From: Clostridia bacterium | GTDB lineage: Bacteria; Bacillota; Clostridia; UBA1212; UBA1255 | Assembly (NCBI GenBank): GCA_017613535.1 | Contig: JAGADO010000147.1 | Location: 1 to 35,944, forward strand | Direction of reading: 5' to 3' | DNA length: 35,944 bases | Shown here: positions 1-8,211 of the stretch, piece after piece | Numbering within the stretch: position 1 is the stretch's first letter | Layout: the number at the start of each line of letters is the position of its first letter | Notes under the pieces: generated by a model | The model's input: the letters and a program-made list of their open reading frames with translations, nothing else | The model's database searches: none | Told to the model about the DNA's origin: nothing | Made by a program: the position numbers and the translations under genes

Positions 1-578
1 CTTTTTGCCCCTACTATCGGTTCGGATGAGATCAGATTTCCGCTGCCGTCCGTGAAGATCGTGGTGGGAACGTACTGCGCTCTGAACGATGCGAGCTCTC
101 CCATCTGGCGGACTACAGGGTATTTGATGCCGTTTTCGGAAATGATCTCGCGCACGTCATCGTCCATATCGGCAGAGCTGAACACTCCGACGATCAGCAG
201 GCCCTGATCCTTGTATCTGTCGTAAAGTTTTGCAAGATCAGGCATCTCGCCAAGGCAGGGACCGCACCAGGGCTCCCAGAAATTGATCATAACCACGCGC
301 GCATCGGGGTAGTCCGAGAGCTTCACAACGTTTCCGTTTACGTCTTTCGACGTGAAATTATAAGCTCCTCCCGAAGAGGTGTTGTCACCCGTGGTCGTTT
401 CCGCTTCGATCTGGTCGATCAGGTCTCCGAATTCGTCTTTCCAGCCGCTTAGCAGGTCGTCAAGCTTACCGCACGACGCCATCGACAGTGCGAGTACTGC
501 GACAATTATAATTGCGGCTGCTTTTTTCAGCCCGCACATGGTTTTTCCCGTTCTTTTTGTTTCATTTGCGTGTTTCAT
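1..578 (-). CDS. TlpA/ResA-type thioredoxin-fold lipoprotein (3' end outside window)
   Basis: This is probably an extracytoplasmic thiol-disulfide oxidoreductase anchored as a lipoprotein. I read it on the minus strand from ATG at 576-578, after an AAAGG ribosome site 10 bases upstream, and it stays open to the window edge (192 codons seen). The N-terminus is a short basic stretch, a hydrophobic segment and a lipobox ending LSMASC. An acidic, Thr-rich linker follows, then a redoxin domain with the WCGPC active site preceded by MINFWEP. The cis-Pro segment VPTTIF further on is the usual TlpA/ResA signature. It lies 31 bases after the DUF308-like gene and could be the last gene of that run. Family assignment is firm; the physiological partner is unknown. 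The C-terminal residues are missing only because the window ends. Confidence 0.85.
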   Translation of the reverse strand, partial: MKHANETKRTGKTMCGLKKAAAIIIVAVLALSMASCGKLDDLLSGWKDEFGDLIDQIEAETTTGDNTSSGGAYNFTSKDVNGNVVKLSDYPDARVVMINFWEPWCGPCLGEMPDLAKLYDRYKDQGLLIVGVFSSADMDDDVREIISENGIKYPVVRQMGELASFRAQYVPTTIFTDGSGNLISSEPIVGAK

Positions 579-609
579 ACAGCACCGACCTTTCTAAAAT
601 CGCTGAAGA

Positions 610-1149
610 TCACTGGATGTAAACAACGGCTGTTTTGCGCATTGCCGAGACTATCCGTATTATTGAAGAATATATAAGACCTGCGGCAAAAACGTATACC
701 GCTGCTGTGGTCGAATTGACAAATATCAGCACCAGGCAGAAGATGGCGATCAATATATTCGCCACGCCCTTGCCCAGTATAAATTTCCACACCGGATTCT
801 GGTAGCGTTTCGCCTCGGACGCGCGCATCAGATCGACCGCCCCCGCAAAAGCATAGCCGGCCAGCAGGTAAAGCATCACGTAAGGGAGCGGGATGAACGA
901 AAGCGTTGCCGTGAATATGCCCAGATCCAGCACGATAAGGCCGAGATACAGTATCAGCCTGCCTCCGACCATACGCCTCGCCAAAGTAAAATAATAAACT
1001 ACCCTGCGAATTCCGTAAAATATAAGCATAAAGCTCAGTATGGCAGTAACGTACTGGTATCCCGTTTTAGGCACGACCATCATAAATATCGCGAGCGCTA
1101 TGACCAGGAGGGATGTCAGAAAAATGCCTATACGTCTGAATTTAGTCAC
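610..1149 (-). CDS. DUF308/HdeD-like multi-pass membrane protein
   Basis: A 179-residue integral membrane protein with about six hydrophobic helices and short loops, matching in length and pattern the small HdeD/DUF308 proteins of Firmicutes. No catalytic motif is visible and I infer no specific role. I chose the GTG start at 1147-1149: GGAGG lies 8 bases upstream, and the GTG overlaps the stop of the preceding gene by 8 bases, a typical coupled arrangement. An ATG at 1177-1179 would add ten residues (MQAAGEEAET) but lies deeper inside the upstream gene. The gene sits third in a minus-strand run that includes the DUF6765-like gene and probably the TlpA lipoprotein. DUF308 is assigned by overall appearance. 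Confidence 0.65.
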   Translation of the reverse strand: MTKFRRIGIFLTSLLVIALAIFMMVVPKTGYQYVTAILSFMLIFYGIRRVVYYFTLARRMVGGRLILYLGLIVLDLGIFTATLSFIPLPYVMLYLLAGYAFAGAVDLMRASEAKRYQNPVWKFILGKGVANILIAIFCLVLIFVNSTTAAVYVFAAGLIYSSIIRIVSAMRKTAVVYIQ

Positions 1150-2335
1150 CGTCTCTGCCTCCTCTCCTGCCGCCTGCACTCATTTCATCCACCTGCTTTT
1201 CGATAAGCCTGAAATAGTCCTTTATGCCCTTAAGCCCGTTTTCCTCGTAATCGACCGAGTAACCGGCAAGCAGATTTCCGGATTTGTATATTTTATTAGT
1301 CACCATGCTTTTCTGCGCAAGCGTGGCACCAGTGAAGCGTCCGATGACAGTATCGTTGGAATTATCTCCGGCGGCAATATATTCTTCCACGAACGGCTCT
1401 ATGTCGAACGGTTCGACGGTACGCCCGGACAATTTCTCTCCGAACGCTTTCCAGTCATCTCCGCAATACGTCTGGCGCCGCTCCAGTATCTCCTTTATCT
1501 CGCTCTCCCACGGCGAGACGGTTTCGTAATCGTAAGTATCCGTCTCGAATTCCGGCACTTCTCCGCGGATATATTTCATTACGTAGATCATCTGGCAGAA
1601 CGCCTTGAAGAAATCGGAAGGATTGTCCTTATACAGCACCTCGTGATCCGCCCAGGAAGGCATGTATTTGTACCTCGCATAACTGTAATCAGGCAGGTGG
1701 CTTGCGCGGCCGTGGCCCAGATTCATGATCGAGTTCTCATATATCGACGGGAGCGTGGCGAGGTAGAGGCAGTTAGCGGGATCGTCCGGAGCGCCGGGAT
1801 TGTGCCTGAACGAAATATGTTTTTCCTCGTATACCCCGTTCCCGTCAGGAATAAGCTCAAAGAAATGGTGGTTCGTGCTGTTGAATACGAGCGATGGCGC
1901 TCCTATGAAGTATGTGTGCGCCCACGTGTCCGCAACGACATGGAGCGCCACTCCGACAGCTTCCAGACCCTTTCCTTTAGCCAGTTCGACCGTATCTTTA
2001 ACGAGCGTCCCGTTCGGCCCGCAAAGCAGCCTGTACTTGTTTCTGAAGCGCTTCGGGCCCTTTACCTCTGCGTAAAGATCGCGGGGCAGAAAATGGAAAG
2101 ACGACCAGATCCTGGTGATCTCCTGAAGGCCAATAACGTCCGTGCGCATATCCATAAGTTCCATCTGAAGCTGCGACGTTGCGGCGGAAAGAGGTGCTTT
2201 TATTCTCGTCAGTACCGTTTTAGTGCAGCGGTCAACAAACTCTGCGCTCCAGCATATCCGCATGCTTTCTTCATGCGTGTATCCCGCGAGGTAAGCGGCG
2301 CAGTATGTAGCGTAATAGTGGAAATGCGGTTCCAT
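1142..2335 (-). CDS. DUF6765-like protein with HxxxDxxxH motif
   Basis: A 397-residue, apparently cytoplasmic protein without signal peptide. It starts MEPHFHYYATY, and near residues 128-142 carries GVALHVVADTWAHTY, giving H132, D136 and H140 in HxxxDxxxH spacing. This pattern resembles the metal-binding helix of zinc-dependent phospholipase C folds; the N-terminal FHYY and the whole-protein pattern match what I recall of the clostridial DUF6765 family. Whether it binds metal or hydrolyses anything is inference. The start is supported by AGAGGTGA just upstream, and only 4 bases separate it from the preceding gene's stop. The 3' end overlaps the next gene by 8 bases. Function unknown. Confidence 0.7.
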   Translation of the reverse strand: MEPHFHYYATYCAAYLAGYTHEESMRICWSAEFVDRCTKTVLTRIKAPLSAATSQLQMELMDMRTDVIGLQEITRIWSSFHFLPRDLYAEVKGPKRFRNKYRLLCGPNGTLVKDTVELAKGKGLEAVGVALHVVADTWAHTYFIGAPSLVFNSTNHHFFELIPDGNGVYEEKHISFRHNPGAPDDPANCLYLATLPSIYENSIMNLGHGRASHLPDYSYARYKYMPSWADHEVLYKDNPSDFFKAFCQMIYVMKYIRGEVPEFETDTYDYETVSPWESEIKEILERRQTYCGDDWKAFGEKLSGRTVEPFDIEPFVEEYIAAGDNSNDTVIGRFTGATLAQKSMVTNKIYKSGNLLAGYSVDYEENGLKGIKDYFRLIEKQVDEMSAGGRRGGRDGD

Positions 2336-2339
2336 GCGC

Positions 2340-2915
2340 TCACCTCTCTTCCGTAAGCACTTCAGAGGCTTCCGAAGCCCCTGCGGCTTCCGCGGTTTCT
2401 GCGATTTCTGCGGTTTCTGCAGTTCTGTGCTTCAGGCAGTATCTAAGCCGAAACGCCGAGATAACAAGTTCCGTCAGCACGCCCAGTGAAGTCAGATCGA
2501 TAAGCACGGTCGCGATCGAAGTAAAGAAGTATTTTTTACCGATAATGATCAGAAAGACGGACGGTATGACGCTTATAGCCGTAAAAAGAGCGATGATCAT
2601 CGCCATCACGATATATACCGGCTTCCGGTGCTTTCCGTGCGATTCGGATATCGCGCTAAGACCGACGAAAAGTCTGAGGCCAAGTTCGGCGGCAAGGAAG
2701 AAGAACAAGACAGTCCACACGATCACTTTTGCCAGGACGGGGTCAATATCCGCTTCTGTAAGGCCTTCTAAACTGACGGGACTCAGCGCACCGTTCAGAA
2801 CGGATTTAAATACACTCCAAAGTCCGAGGGCAATGACGCTTATCCCGCTTATTGAGAGCGAGCTCCGGAATCTCCTTATATTCTTTTCGTTTTTTCCGTC
2901 TTTAATAAACTCCAT
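2340..2915 (-). CDS. Small four-helix membrane protein with Ala/Glu/Thr-repeat tail
   Basis: I do not recognise the family. The 191-residue product has four hydrophobic stretches at roughly residues 20-40, 60-87, 99-124 and 132-154. A low-complexity acidic C-terminus of AET/AEI/AEA triplets follows, encoded by a 9-base DNA repeat. The tail should be cytoplasmic if the short basic N-terminus (KDGKNEKNIRRFR) is inside. It is the first gene of a minus-strand run and lies behind a TGTGATATAAT -10 element. The ATG used here has only AAGGA 13 bases upstream, so the start is not certain; a few residues either way would not alter the picture. Confidence 0.65.
   Translation of the reverse strand: MEFIKDGKNEKNIRRFRSSLSISGISVIALGLWSVFKSVLNGALSPVSLEGLTEADIDPVLAKVIVWTVLFFFLAAELGLRLFVGLSAISESHGKHRKPVYIVMAMIIALFTAISVIPSVFLIIIGKKYFFTSIATVLIDLTSLGVLTELVISAFRLRYCLKHRTAETAEIAETAEAAGASEASEVLTEER
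2383..2427 (-). repeat. Five tandem 9-base units coding an AET-type tail
   Basis: On the plus strand the unit is close to GCGGTTTCT, five copies in a row with one to four changes each, inside the 3' end of the small membrane protein gene. Read on the coding strand it gives the Ala-Glu-Thr/Ile/Ala triplets of the tail. A 9-base unit keeps frame, so copy number could change without disrupting the protein. Confidence 0.75.
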
Positions 2916-2976
2916 CTGCGTCTGAGCATCCTTCTGCGTTGGTCCGTTCGCACGTACGCGACGGTCTCCTCTTATT

Positions 2977-3005
2977 ATTATATCACATTTTACTGCTTGA
3001 TAAAA
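2977..3005 (-). promoter_or_regulatory. Extended -10 promoter of the leftmost minus-strand run
   Basis: On the minus strand TATAAT lies at 2977-2982, preceded by TGTGA, which satisfies the TRTGn extended -10 rule. No strong -35 exists (TTTTAT at 17-base spacing or TTATCA at 15). It overlaps the -35 of the divergent promoter. Confidence 0.5.
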
Positions 3006-3025
3006 AGTGTGATCGATGATATAGT
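2997..3025 (+). promoter_or_regulatory. Promoter of the MBL-fold/amidohydrolase pair
   Basis: TTGATA (2997-3002) and TATAGT (3020-3025) are separated by 17 bases, a good sigma-A layout. The predicted start of transcription near 3032 coincides with a perfect inverted repeat. Confidence 0.55.
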
Positions 3026-3031
3026 TTTACA

Positions 3032-3050
3032 GGTTTTCACGATGAAAACC
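3032..3050. promoter_or_regulatory. Perfect 8-base inverted repeat at the predicted transcription start
   Basis: GGTTTTCA and TGAAAACC flank a CGA centre. The position, directly downstream of a predicted -10, suits a repressor operator. No T-run follows, so it does not look like a terminator. The binding protein is unknown. Confidence 0.45.
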
Positions 3051-3081
3051 GCGTTAAAGAATAAAACAAAACGGTGATAAT

Positions 3082-3918
3082 ATGAAATTGACGTTTCTCG
3101 GCACCGGTGCCGCCGACTGGGACATAAACGCATACACTCCCGAAGCCGAATTCAGGAGATTTTCGTCAGCGCTCGTTAACGACGATCTGCTGATCGATCC
3201 GGGACCGCATATACTCCATTTCGCAAAATGCGCAGGAAAACTTGACATTTTTGACAACGTCAGAAACGTCATTGTCACGCACACCCATCAGGATCATTTT
3301 TGCCCGCAGATCACACAGCTTTTATGCAGCGGCGGAAGGGCAAAGCTCTGGGGCGATGAGGCGTGTATGAGAGCTCTTCGCGATGCGCTCGGCGATGATG
3401 CCGCGGCGAAGATCGATTTCGAAGCGATCCCTGTTTCTCAGGACCCGTACTGCATCGGTAAATACCAGATCTGGTCGCTTTTCAGCAATCACGAAGGAAA
3501 TTACTGGGACGAAATCACCCGCCTGTATGTGATCGAAGGAGTCGATCCCGCACCGGAACTCCCGGGCGGAGCGCTGCCCGTTGCCGATTCGCGCATGCTG
3601 TTTTACGGATGCGACAGCGCCTGGCTGCCTACCAGATCGTGGAACGTTATCAAAAATATGCCGATAGACGCTATGGTCATGGAGCTGACATGCGGTGAGA
3701 CTGCACCGAACGACTGGAGGATCTTTGAGCATAATACTCTCGAGATGCTGAAACTGATGCTTGAAACGTTCAGAAAATACAATTATTTCACGCCGGAAGT
3801 GAAATTCTACACTTCGCATATGGCTCGCACGCTGCACACTTCGCACGCGCAGCTTGAAGAAACGCTGAGACCGCTCGGAGTCACACCGGCTTTCGACGGC
3901 ATGGTGATTGATATCTGA
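3082..3918 (+). CDS. Metallo-beta-lactamase-fold hydrolase
   Basis: A 278-residue soluble hydrolase of the metallo-beta-lactamase superfamily. It opens with MKLTFLGTGAADWD, the first strand and loop typical of the phosphodiesterase/PhnP-like branch, and has the metal motif HTHQDH at residues 67-72 (H67, H69, D71, H72). Later histidines (for example in HMARTLHTSH near residue 249) and the aspartate in YGCDSAW are plausible further ligands. Substrate cannot be read from the sequence. A weak GGTGA ribosome site lies just ahead of the ATG. The amidohydrolase follows 43 bases downstream on the same strand, so the two probably act on one small metabolite or its ester/lactone. Confidence 0.85.
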   Translation: MKLTFLGTGAADWDINAYTPEAEFRRFSSALVNDDLLIDPGPHILHFAKCAGKLDIFDNVRNVIVTHTHQDHFCPQITQLLCSGGRAKLWGDEACMRALRDALGDDAAAKIDFEAIPVSQDPYCIGKYQIWSLFSNHEGNYWDEITRLYVIEGVDPAPELPGGALPVADSRMLFYGCDSAWLPTRSWNVIKNMPIDAMVMELTCGETAPNDWRIFEHNTLEMLKLMLETFRKYNYFTPEVKFYTSHMARTLHTSHAQLEETLRPLGVTPAFDGMVIDI

Positions 3919-3961
3919 CCGCTCGCTTTTCGGGCTTCGGTATGATCCACGGAGATAGAAT

Positions 3962-4810
3962 ATGAAAAAGACAATGCGCAAAACATGTAAAACGGAAGCA
4001 CAGAAGAGTTCCGCGCAGGATAATTTCATAATAAATATGCACGCTCACATTTTCCCCTCCAAGATCGAGGAGAAGGCTGTGGATGCCATCGGCAAGTTTT
4101 ACGGGATACCCATGCAGAATAAGGGTACTTCGGAGTACCTTATAGAAGACGGGGCGAAGATCGGCGTGTCTAAATATCTCGTTTGTTCGACGGCAACGAC
4201 CGCGCACCAGGTAAAGTCGATAAACGATTTCGTTGCCGGCGAGGCCGATACGCACCCGGAGTTCATCGGGTTCGGATCTATACACCCGGATTTCGAAAAT
4301 ATTGCCGCGGAGATCGACCGCATGGTGGAGCTCGGGCTGAGGGGCATAAAACTTCACCCGGATTTTCAGAAATTTAATATTGACGACGAAAGCGCGTTCC
4401 CTATCTATGAGGCCGCAGAGGGCAGACTGCCTATATTATTCCATACCGGCGACGACAGGTACGAGTTTTCCGATCCGGCGAGGCTGAACCGCGTGCTTGA
4501 ACGTTTTCCCAAGCTCGTGGCGATCGCCGCGCATCTGGGCGGGTACAGAGCCTGGGATTCGGCGAAAATAAATTACGGCCACCCGCGCGTTTATATCGAT
4601 ACTTCCAGTTCGCTTATGTTCGTGCCGCCTGAAGAGGCGGTGAAGATCATCCACGAGCACGGCATTTCGCACGTGTTTTTCGGGACGGATTCACCGATGT
4701 GGAACCATACGGACGAATTCAGGCGCTTTTCGGCGCTGGAGCTCACGGACGAAGAGCGGTCAATGATCCTTTATAAAAACGCTTTCGGGTTTTTCGGGGG
4801 CAAAATTTAG
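3962..4810 (+). CDS. Amidohydrolase-family metal-dependent hydrolase (Amidohydro_2 type)
   Basis: A 282-residue TIM-barrel hydrolase or decarboxylase. Visible signatures are MHAHIF at residues 26-31 (H27 and H29 bind metal in this superfamily), GIKLHPDFQKF, LPILFHTGDD, IAAHLGGYRAWD and the terminal aspartate motif FFGTDSPMW. The order HxH, H, H, D is that of PF04909-like enzymes. The first twenty residues (MKKTMRKTCK...) are basic and poorly conserved-looking, not a signal peptide. GGAG lies 8 bases ahead of the ATG. It forms an apparent operon with the MBL-fold gene and converges on rodA, 52 bases away, with no clear terminator between them. Specific reaction unknown. Confidence 0.85.
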   Translation: MKKTMRKTCKTEAQKSSAQDNFIINMHAHIFPSKIEEKAVDAIGKFYGIPMQNKGTSEYLIEDGAKIGVSKYLVCSTATTAHQVKSINDFVAGEADTHPEFIGFGSIHPDFENIAAEIDRMVELGLRGIKLHPDFQKFNIDDESAFPIYEAAEGRLPILFHTGDDRYEFSDPARLNRVLERFPKLVAIAAHLGGYRAWDSAKINYGHPRVYIDTSSSLMFVPPEEAVKIIHEHGISHVFFGTDSPMWNHTDEFRRFSALELTDEERSMILYKNAFGFFGGKI

Positions 4811-4862
4811 CCAGATCCGGCCGCGGCATAACCGTGAACGGTAAAGCAGCGTTTGCGGACGG

Positions 4863-6041
4863 TCAATCAAACATTTCCCGCCTGCGTCTCAGCGATACGC
4901 TCAGCAGAAGTCCTATACAGATATAGTTTGTGATCATTGCGCTTCCGCCCTTGCTGATAAACGGGAGCGGCAGGCCCGTTATGGGCATTATTCCCAGATT
5001 CATACCTATATTTTCAAAAATATTGAACAGAAACATTGCCAAAATCCCTGCGGCAACGCATTTTCCGTACATATCCCTGGCTCTCGATGAAATATAGCAC
5101 ATCCTCATAAGAAGGACGCCGAACAGTATGATTATGAGTGCGGCGATTATGAACCCGCCCTCCTCACCTATCACTGCGAAAATGGAGTCAGACATCTTGA
5201 CCAGGATCTTTTTTCCTCCGTTCATTGCCCCCCGGCCGAGCCCCTGGCCCGTAAGTCCTCCTGAACCGATCGCCGTTTCAGAGCGTACGAGCTGGAGAGA
5301 ATAGTCGGGATATTTTTCAGGGTCAAGGAACGCGAAAAGCCTTGCCCGCCTCGTTTCGTTGAAATAGAACTTCCACAGGAAAGGTACCGTCGCTGCGCCG
5401 AGGGCGATCACGCTTAAAATGTACCAGAACTTTGCTTTTCCCACGAACAGGACCATGAGGAACGAGAACGTCAGCACCATCGCCTGCCCTATGTCTTTCT
5501 GCAGCACGATCAGTCCGAGCGGCAGTATGAACGCTCCGGATATTATGAGCACCTGCCTGAGCCCGAAGCCCTGCTCCTGCGCTTTTTCGAGTTCGACCGC
5601 GATCACCAGCACCATTGCAAGTTTCATAAGCTCAGACGGCTGGTATGTGAACGAGCCTATTCCGATCCAGGAGCGGCTGCCGTAGTCTTCTATGCCAAGT
5701 GGAGTAAAGACGGTGAGCATTATGAGGACGTTTACGGCGTAAAAGGGCCATGTTATTTTTTTAAGGAGATTGTAATCGAAAAATGCGAGCACGATCGCGG
5801 CAATCACGCCGATGACGAGTCCGGCGATCTGAGAACGCATTGCCGACCGGCCTCCGTCGGCGTACATATTGCCCATGGCGCTGCCGAGAAAGATCATTCC
5901 TATGACGGTTATTGCGAGGGCAATGACCAGCAGGAAATAATCGAATTCGACAAGGAAATCGACCGTCTTGTTCGCGGATATCTCGCGGAACAGGCGGCCT
6001 TCGTCCTTTGTCAGAATTTTAGATGATCTCCTACGCAGCAT
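4863..6041 (-). CDS. rodA: SEDS-family peptidoglycan polymerase RodA
   Basis: A 392-residue membrane glycosyltransferase that polymerises lipid II during side-wall growth together with a class B PBP. Many helices are visible, with the SEDS signatures QPSELMKLA, SRSWIGIGSFTYQPS, GQGLGRGAMNGGKK, SDSIFAVIGEEGGF (D285, the position of the essential extracellular Asp in RodA) and GLPLPFISKGGSA. The last motif is usually FISYGGSS, so Lys replaces Tyr. RodA rather than FtsW is supported by IFAVIGEE and by linkage to other elongation/envelope genes. It starts 14 bases after lgt. The ATG has no ribosome site, while AGGAGA lies inside codons 4-5, so a slightly later non-ATG start is possible. Confidence 0.9.
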   Translation of the reverse strand: MLRRRSSKILTKDEGRLFREISANKTVDFLVEFDYFLLVIALAITVIGMIFLGSAMGNMYADGGRSAMRSQIAGLVIGVIAAIVLAFFDYNLLKKITWPFYAVNVLIMLTVFTPLGIEDYGSRSWIGIGSFTYQPSELMKLAMVLVIAVELEKAQEQGFGLRQVLIISGAFILPLGLIVLQKDIGQAMVLTFSFLMVLFVGKAKFWYILSVIALGAATVPFLWKFYFNETRRARLFAFLDPEKYPDYSLQLVRSETAIGSGGLTGQGLGRGAMNGGKKILVKMSDSIFAVIGEEGGFIIAALIIILFGVLLMRMCYISSRARDMYGKCVAAGILAMFLFNIFENIGMNLGIMPITGLPLPFISKGGSAMITNYICIGLLLSVSLRRRREMFD

Positions 6042-6055
6042 TTTATAATATCAAA

Positions 6056-7243
6056 TCATTCGGCTTTGTCTGCCTGTTCAGCGATATCTTTCACGGCCTC
6101 AGCGGCTTCCGCGGCCGTTTTCCCGGCTTCCGCGGCTGCTTCCTCAGCAGTTTTCCCAGCTTCCGCGACATCTTTCTCAGCAGCCTCCCTGGCATTTGCC
6201 GCGGCCTCCGAAGCAGCCTCTTTGGCATTTTCCGCAGCTTCAGCAACTTCTTCGGGCGTTCCGGCGCCGTCGTATCCGGAGAGTCCGGACTCGTCATCCA
6301 TTATCGCCATAGCCTTCTTGAAACCCGAATCTTCGGGAACATCAACGCTGATCGTGCCTTCATAAACTCCTTTGCGGTAGCGAACTTTCAGGTCGATAAA
6401 CAGCGCGATGCCTACGATGAGCAATATGCCTGACAGCAGCTGCGATACTCTGATCCCGGTGTTTCCGATATAAAGGCTGTCTGTGCGGAGCCCTTCGACG
6501 AGCATGCGTTCGAATCCGTACATGATCATGTAGATAGCGAGACATTCTCCGTCGCTCTTATAATGTTTGCTGCGGCGGTAGAGCATTATCGTTACGAATA
6601 TGATCAGGCACCAGAGCGATTCGTAAAGGAACGTGGGATGGACAAGCGTTCCGATGTCCCATCCCTGGCTGCGTACGAACAGCGCTATCTTATCTCCTGT
6701 CATCCCCCAGGGCAGCGTGGTAGGGCCGCCGAAGGCTTCCTGGTTAAAGAAATTGCCCCAGCGTCCGACCGCCTGGCCGAGCGCGATATACCCGATCAGG
6801 AAATCGACGATGTGCAGCATCTTCTGCTTCTTCACCTTAGAAATGATAAAAACGGCAATAAACGCGCCGATGATTCCGCCGTATATTGCCAGCCCGCCTT
6901 CCCAGAAATAAAAGATCGATACCAGATTATCCTTGTATTGCGAGAAGTTGAAGACAACGTAGTAGACGCGAAGCCCGATTATCGCGGCCGGCAATGAAAA
7001 CAGCAGGTAATCCAGAAGGTCGTTCGGCTCGATATTGTACTTCTTGCACGATCTCATTCCTAGGAATATGCAGAGTATTACAACGCCGCTGATGAGCAGG
7101 CCGTACCAGCGCACTTCGAACGAGCCGATCTTGAAGGCGACGTCGTTTATGTTGAGCTTTATGCCGTGGTTTTTGAAGAGATTCGGGAACTCTACGTACC
7201 CTTTCTCCGCAAGTACCTTTATCGAATTAAACAGTGATATCAT
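6056..7243 (-). CDS. lgt: Prolipoprotein diacylglyceryl transferase with long Ala/Glu tail
   Basis: Lgt transfers diacylglycerol from phosphatidylglycerol to the lipobox cysteine of prelipoproteins, of which this window encodes several. Residues 1-290 form the usual multi-helix core, with GGLAIYGG (116-123), GRWGNFFNQEAFG (160-172, holding the catalytic-region Arg161), HPTFLYES (202-209) and YGFERMLVEGLR. The tail is odd: residues 329-395 are almost only Ala, Glu and Lys, with a repeated EAGKTA segment, and resemble a coiled coil or amphipathic helix. Most Lgt proteins end near residue 290. The start follows GGAGG by 8 bases and overlaps the ribF stop in ATGA. Confidence 0.93.
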   Translation of the reverse strand: MISLFNSIKVLAEKGYVEFPNLFKNHGIKLNINDVAFKIGSFEVRWYGLLISGVVILCIFLGMRSCKKYNIEPNDLLDYLLFSLPAAIIGLRVYYVVFNFSQYKDNLVSIFYFWEGGLAIYGGIIGAFIAVFIISKVKKQKMLHIVDFLIGYIALGQAVGRWGNFFNQEAFGGPTTLPWGMTGDKIALFVRSQGWDIGTLVHPTFLYESLWCLIIFVTIMLYRRSKHYKSDGECLAIYMIMYGFERMLVEGLRTDSLYIGNTGIRVSQLLSGILLIVGIALFIDLKVRYRKGVYEGTISVDVPEDSGFKKAMAIMDDESGLSGYDGAGTPEEVAEAAENAKEAASEAAANAREAAEKDVAEAGKTAEEAAAEAGKTAAEAAEAVKDIAEQADKAE

Positions 7244-8208
7244 TGTAATTGCCTCCGTTTTTCCGCATCGGCAGCGATCTGTGCTCTCAAAGCTTCCGGA
7301 CCGGAGAACCGTATCTCGTCGCGCAGTTTTCCGATCATCTCTATCCTCAGCCTTGACCCGTAAAGGCTGCCGTTATAGTCCAGCAGATTCGTTTCTATGC
7401 TCACCGGCACTCCGGTGCTGCCGAAAGTCGGATTCTTTCCGACGTTCGTTATGCTTTTGAATGCTATCCCGGGCAGAGCCGATACATATGAGACGGTTGC
7501 GTAAACGCCTCTCTCAGGTATGACCGACCGTCCGTCCGGATAAATATTTGCCGTGGGAAATCCAAGCGATCTTCCGACTTCGCGGCCGCCACATACGATC
7601 CCTTCCACGGTGAAGTTCCTGCCGGTCAGTCTTTTATACTCTTCCATCCGGCCTTTTCCGATAAGTTCTCTCAAAAGCGAACTCGAAACCGCTGTTTTGC
7701 GTCCGTTTATCTCGCACTCGAGTTTAGGTACGATCAGCGTCCCGAATCCGTATTTTTTACCGAGGCTTTCGAGATCGGAACTTTTTCCCGCACCGCCGCG
7801 GCCGAAAGAATAGTTCTCCCCTGCCGCCACTATTTTCGCGCCGAGACTTTCGATGAGCACGTTCCGGACAAATTCTTCGGGCGTCATCATACTGAATTTT
7901 CTGTCGAACCAGTCGAAAACGAGGCAGTCGATCCCGGCTTCGGCAATATATTCTGCCTTCAGGTCGTTCGGGCAGATTAGTTTAACATTCCTGCCTGTTA
8001 CGGACGAAGGGTGGTTGACAAACGTGTATACGACGCTTCTGAGCCCGGCATTGTCCGCGGCTTTTTTCAGTTCGCAAAGCAGCTTTCTGTGGCCGTTGTG
8101 AACGCCGTCGAAAAAGCCTAGCGCCACGGCTGTGCCGCTTTCACCACGGACGCCGGATATACCGCTTAAACCGCCGATACCTGTCCCGCATCCGTAAATG
8201 ATCTCCAT
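7240..8208 (-). CDS. ribF: Bifunctional riboflavin kinase/FAD synthetase
   Basis: RibF converts riboflavin to FMN and then FAD in the cytoplasm. The N-terminal nucleotidyltransferase half carries ALGFFDGVHNGHRKLL near residues 29-44, and the C-terminal kinase half carries VGRSLGFPTANIYP and the acidic segment SIETNLLDYNG. The length of 322 residues is normal. Residues 8-26 are a glycine/serine-rich insertion (GTGIGGLSGISGVRGESG) ahead of the first strand and look unusual. It lies 3 bases after the deacetylase gene and overlaps lgt by 4 bases, so it is translationally coupled inside an envelope operon. Confidence 0.93.
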   Translation of the reverse strand: MEIIYGCGTGIGGLSGISGVRGESGTAVALGFFDGVHNGHRKLLCELKKAADNAGLRSVVYTFVNHPSSVTGRNVKLICPNDLKAEYIAEAGIDCLVFDWFDRKFSMMTPEEFVRNVLIESLGAKIVAAGENYSFGRGGAGKSSDLESLGKKYGFGTLIVPKLECEINGRKTAVSSSLLRELIGKGRMEEYKRLTGRNFTVEGIVCGGREVGRSLGFPTANIYPDGRSVIPERGVYATVSYVSALPGIAFKSITNVGKNPTFGSTGVPVSIETNLLDYNGSLYGSRLRIEMIGKLRDEIRFSGPEALRAQIAADAEKRRQLQ

Positions 8209-8211
8209 ATA

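Noticed and set aside
1040..2356. Long plus-strand open frame (438 codons) opposite the DUF6765-like gene
   Set aside because: It mirrors a well-supported minus-strand gene, has no ribosome site and its product is Arg/Val-rich without domain motifs.
2383..2427. CRISPR-like or regulatory repeat
   Set aside because: Nine-base units without spacers inside a coding region; it is a codon-triplet expansion. No CRISPR array was seen in the window.
4811..4862. Terminator between the converging amidohydrolase and rodA genes
   Set aside because: GC-rich pairing is possible but there is no T-run on either strand.
6066..6365. Plus-strand Ala/Ser-rich frame opposite the Lgt tail
   Set aside because: It is the reverse reading of the GC-rich repeat that codes the Lgt tail and has no start signal.
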